A stretch of DNA of 64,000 bases from an uncultured Curtobacterium sp. (GTDB lineage Bacteria > Actinomycetota > Actinomycetes > Actinomycetales > Microbacteriaceae), in assembly GCA_913778205.1 (NCBI GenBank), contig CAJYUW010000017.1, positions 1-64,000 on the forward strand, read 5' to 3'. The notes below the pieces were generated by a model. The model had not been told where the DNA came from, made no database searches, and saw nothing but the letters and a program-made list of their open reading frames with translations. This document shows, piece after piece, positions 62,204 to 64,000 of the stretch. Made by a program: the position numbers and the translations under genes. Positions within the stretch are counted from its first letter, which is position 1. Each line of letters starts with the position of its first letter.

Positions 62204-62928
62204 CCGGCGGACCGCGACGAGCCGGCGGACCGCGACGAGAGGGCGACGTCCGCGAGCACACGGTCGTCGCCACGGAGCCGGACCTGCACGCTCGCGATGT
62301 CGTCGCGGGGCACGGTCGTCGAGGCCGACAGCCCGCGGGCGTCCTCCCCGGCCGCCGACCACGACGCCACGGTCTCGGTCGCGCCGTCGTCCCGCACGAC
62401 GACGAGGTCGTACGCCACCGACCCGTCCGCCGCCCAGGACCTCCCGCCGTACGAGCAGCCCCAGTCGAACCGCGTGCCCCACGGTTCGCCGCTGACGGCC
62501 AGCTCCACGTCGAGGCCCCGGTCACCGACGAGCGAGTAGCGGTCCGCTGCCGACGCGGCCCGCACCGGCCCGGGGTCGACCCGGGCGGAGCCCACCGCGA
62601 GTCCGCCGAGCACGGCCGCGAGGACGGCGGCGGCCGCGGTGGCGGTGACCCACACCCGACGGCTGCGCCGGCGGCGCCGGACGCGGTGCGCGACGGACGC
62701 GAGGGTGCCCTCGGAGCCGGTGACGGGCCTCCCGTCCGGTTCCGCGATCTCGACCGCCTGGTCGGCCGGCAGCCGGGACAGCAGCCCGGGCAGTCCGACC
62801 AGCTCGGCGACCGCGCCCGCGCAGCGGTCGCACGTCTCGAGGTGGCGCTCGTACTCGAGCCGCTCGTCCGCCGGCAGCGAGCCGAGCACGTAGGCGGCGT
62901 CCCACTCGGCGTAGCGGTCGTCGCTCAT
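62200..62928 (-). CDS. Zinc-containing anti-sigma factor (RskA-like)
   Basis: Protein of 242 aa. ATG 62928 overlaps the sigma TGA (ATGA). N-terminal ZAS motif HLETCDRCAGA (H-x3-C-x2-C), one membrane helix near residue 95 (WVTATAAAAVLAAVLGGLAVGS), and an extracytoplasmic RskA-like domain. It binds the co-encoded ECF sigma factor until an envelope signal. The tail ends SSRSAGSSRSAG from a DNA repeat. Confidence 0.92.
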   Translation of the reverse strand: MSDDRYAEWDAAYVLGSLPADERLEYERHLETCDRCAGAVAELVGLPGLLSRLPADQAVEIAEPDGRPVTGSEGTLASVAHRVRRRRRSRRVWVTATAAAAVLAAVLGGLAVGSARVDPGPVRAASAADRYSLVGDRGLDVELAVSGEPWGTRFDWGCSYGGRSWAADGSVAYDLVVVRDDGATETVASWSAAGEDARGLSASTTVPRDDIASVQVRLRGDDRVLADVALSSRSAGSSRSAG

Positions 62929-63437
62929 CGGGTCACTCCTCGTTCCTGCAGTGCGAGCCGGAGGGCGCGCAGGCCGTAGTGCAGCCGCGACTTCACGGTG
63001 CCCTCGGGGATCTCGTGCCGACGCGCGATCTCGGGCACCGTGTGGCCGAGCCAGTACGCGTCCACCACCACCCGGCGGTGCTCGGGGCTGAGGGACGCGA
63101 GGGCGTCCGCGACCACGATCCGGTCGAGGACGGCGTCGGTCCGGTCGGCCTCCGCCCGGTCGACGGGCTGCTCCGTGCCGTGCTCGCGTCGGTTGCGCGC
63201 CGACCGGGCGTCGTCGACGACGAGGTTCCTGGCGACCGTGAACAGCCACGCCCGCACGCTGTCCGACGGCCGCTCCAGCACGGCCGGACGTTGCCACGCC
63301 CGCACCATGGTCTCCTGCACGACGTCGTCGACCGCGTGGCCGTCCCGCGTGAGGTGCCGGACGTAGCGGGTGAGGGCGTCGCCGTGCTCGCGGTGCAGCG
63401 TCGCGAGCAGCTCGTCGGTACCCCTCCCCGTGACCAT
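62925..63437 (-). CDS. ECF sigma factor (RNA polymerase sigma-70 family)
   Basis: Protein of 170 aa. ATG 63437 shares a base with the YceI stop (TGATG) and has GGAG upstream. Region 2 (LTRYVRHLTRDGHAVDDVVQETMVRAW; SVRAWLFTVARNLVVDDARS) and region 4 (LSPEHRRVVVDAYWLGHTVPEIARRHEIPEGTVKSRL) are present, region 3 is missing as in ECF factors. Partner of the anti-sigma factor downstream. Confidence 0.94.
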   Translation of the reverse strand: MVTGRGTDELLATLHREHGDALTRYVRHLTRDGHAVDDVVQETMVRAWQRPAVLERPSDSVRAWLFTVARNLVVDDARSARNRREHGTEQPVDRAEADRTDAVLDRIVVADALASLSPEHRRVVVDAYWLGHTVPEIARRHEIPEGTVKSRLHYGLRALRLALQERGVTR

Positions 63438-64000
63438 CACCGCTCCAGGTCGAGGGAGAACTCGACGGAACCCTCCGGGTCCACGGTGACGAAGCCGAGC
63501 GACGGGGCCTCGACGCCGTAGTCCTCGAACGTGATCGGGATGCTGCCGGCGACCTGCACGGTGCCGTCCTTCCCGACCGCGACCTGGGCGTCGGCGGTGA
63601 CGGGCTTCTGGACGCCGTGGAGGTCCATCGTGCCGGTCAGGGTGACGTCCTGGGTGGAGCCGTCGAGGGCGCCGGACACGTCGACGGGCTCCGTCAGCGT
63701 GAACGTGGCCGTGGGGTGCTGGTCGGTCTGCAGTGCGGTGTTGCGGAAGTACTCGTCGCGGGCGGCCTCGGGGGTGCTGATCTTCGCCACCTGCACCGTC
63801 ACGGTCGCCTTCGTGAGGGACCCGCCGCTGACCTCGGCGGTGCCCTCGACGTCCTTCGTGCGTCCGACCACGTTCACATCCTGGCCCTGCAGCTCCTCGT
63901 GCACCCGGTAGCCCGCGAACGAGTCGCCCGTCGACTTCCACGTGCCGTCTGCCTCGGCCGCGGAGAGCGTGCCCGCACCCGACGGCTCCGCGCTGAGCGA
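63437..64000 (-). CDS. YceI family protein (N-terminus beyond window)
   Basis: At least 188 codons are visible, open to the window edge; a GTG at 63904 is not the true start because the YceI pattern begins upstream (GTWKSTGDSFAGYRV). The lipocalin-like YceI fold follows with ISTPEAARDEYFRNTALQTD, FTLTEPVDV and GTMDLHGVQKPVTA. Family members bind isoprenoid-type lipids and are usually secreted or anchored. Located in front of the ECF sigma/anti-sigma pair and coupled to it, so probably part of that regulon. Confidence 0.9.
   Translation of the reverse strand, partial: SLSAEPSGAGTLSAAEADGTWKSTGDSFAGYRVHEELQGQDVNVVGRTKDVEGTAEVSGGSLTKATVTVQVAKISTPEAARDEYFRNTALQTDQHPTATFTLTEPVDVSGALDGSTQDVTLTGTMDLHGVQKPVTADAQVAVGKDGTVQVAGSIPITFEDYGVEAPSLGFVTVDPEGSVEFSLDLER

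Overview
The window is high-GC actinobacterial chromosome, most likely Microbacteriaceae and Curtobacterium-like. This is inferred from codon use, the ftsH-folP-folB-folK-DUF3180-PH-PH-DUF2520-lysS gene order, a 6C RNA beside clpC, and starts that are often leaderless (a TANNNT box 6-7 nt before ATG/GTG). Most adjacent genes overlap by 4 bp (GTGA or ATGA), so operons are compact. No phage, intact insertion sequence or CRISPR array is visible.

Layout. 1-1732: surface protein with IPT/TIG repeats, running off the left edge. 1886-10118 (minus): putative hydantoin catabolism operon made of an NCS1 permease, a hydantoinase/oxoprolinase, three tandem DUF917 proteins and a PucR regulator. 10503-17498: accessory segment with two hypothetical proteins, a FtsX-type ABC exporter, an I36-like secreted inhibitor, a decayed second copy of it, and tRNA-Ser. 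17642-22864: SGNH hydrolase, radA, SseB-like protein, cold-shock protein, a DUF3800 remnant, an anchored secreted protein and an ArgA-type acetyltransferase. 23151-26105 (plus): coupled operon of small DNA-binding protein, ImmA/IrrE metallopeptidase, 7-TM MAB_1171c-like protein and alpha/beta hydrolase. 26123-26226 (minus): 6C RNA. 26429-31383: clpC, nadK and a primary-like sigma factor. 31729-44715 (minus): small proteins, fdhA, lysS, DUF2520, two PH-domain proteins, DUF3180, folK/folB/folP, ftsH, hpt and tilS. 44766-48665: ppa, two cell-wall hydrolases, and tRNA-Glu, -Asp and -Phe. 48898-57238: aldo/keto reductase, epimerase, arginine/ornithine catabolism (rocD plus a DDAH/arginine dihydrolase-like enzyme under an Lrp regulator), nitroreductase, DUF2071, and a broken SDR. 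57252-64000: tyrosine phosphatase, PutA, a divergent MarR regulator, and YceI / ECF sigma / anti-sigma.

How the genes connect. Nitrogen salvage recurs: hydantoin ring opening, arginine to ornithine to glutamate semialdehyde (amidinohydrolase then RocD), and proline to P5C (PutA). The aldehyde dehydrogenase half of PutA has lost Asn, Glu and Cys at exactly the catalytic positions. It should form P5C from proline but not oxidise it, although RocD also feeds P5C.

Other standouts: a 42-bp palindromic repeat found intact three times between genes, a perfect 62-bp palindrome, an SDR gene with its catalytic middle deleted, and the coupled regulator-protease-7TM-hydrolase operon, which is the best candidate here for an undescribed system.
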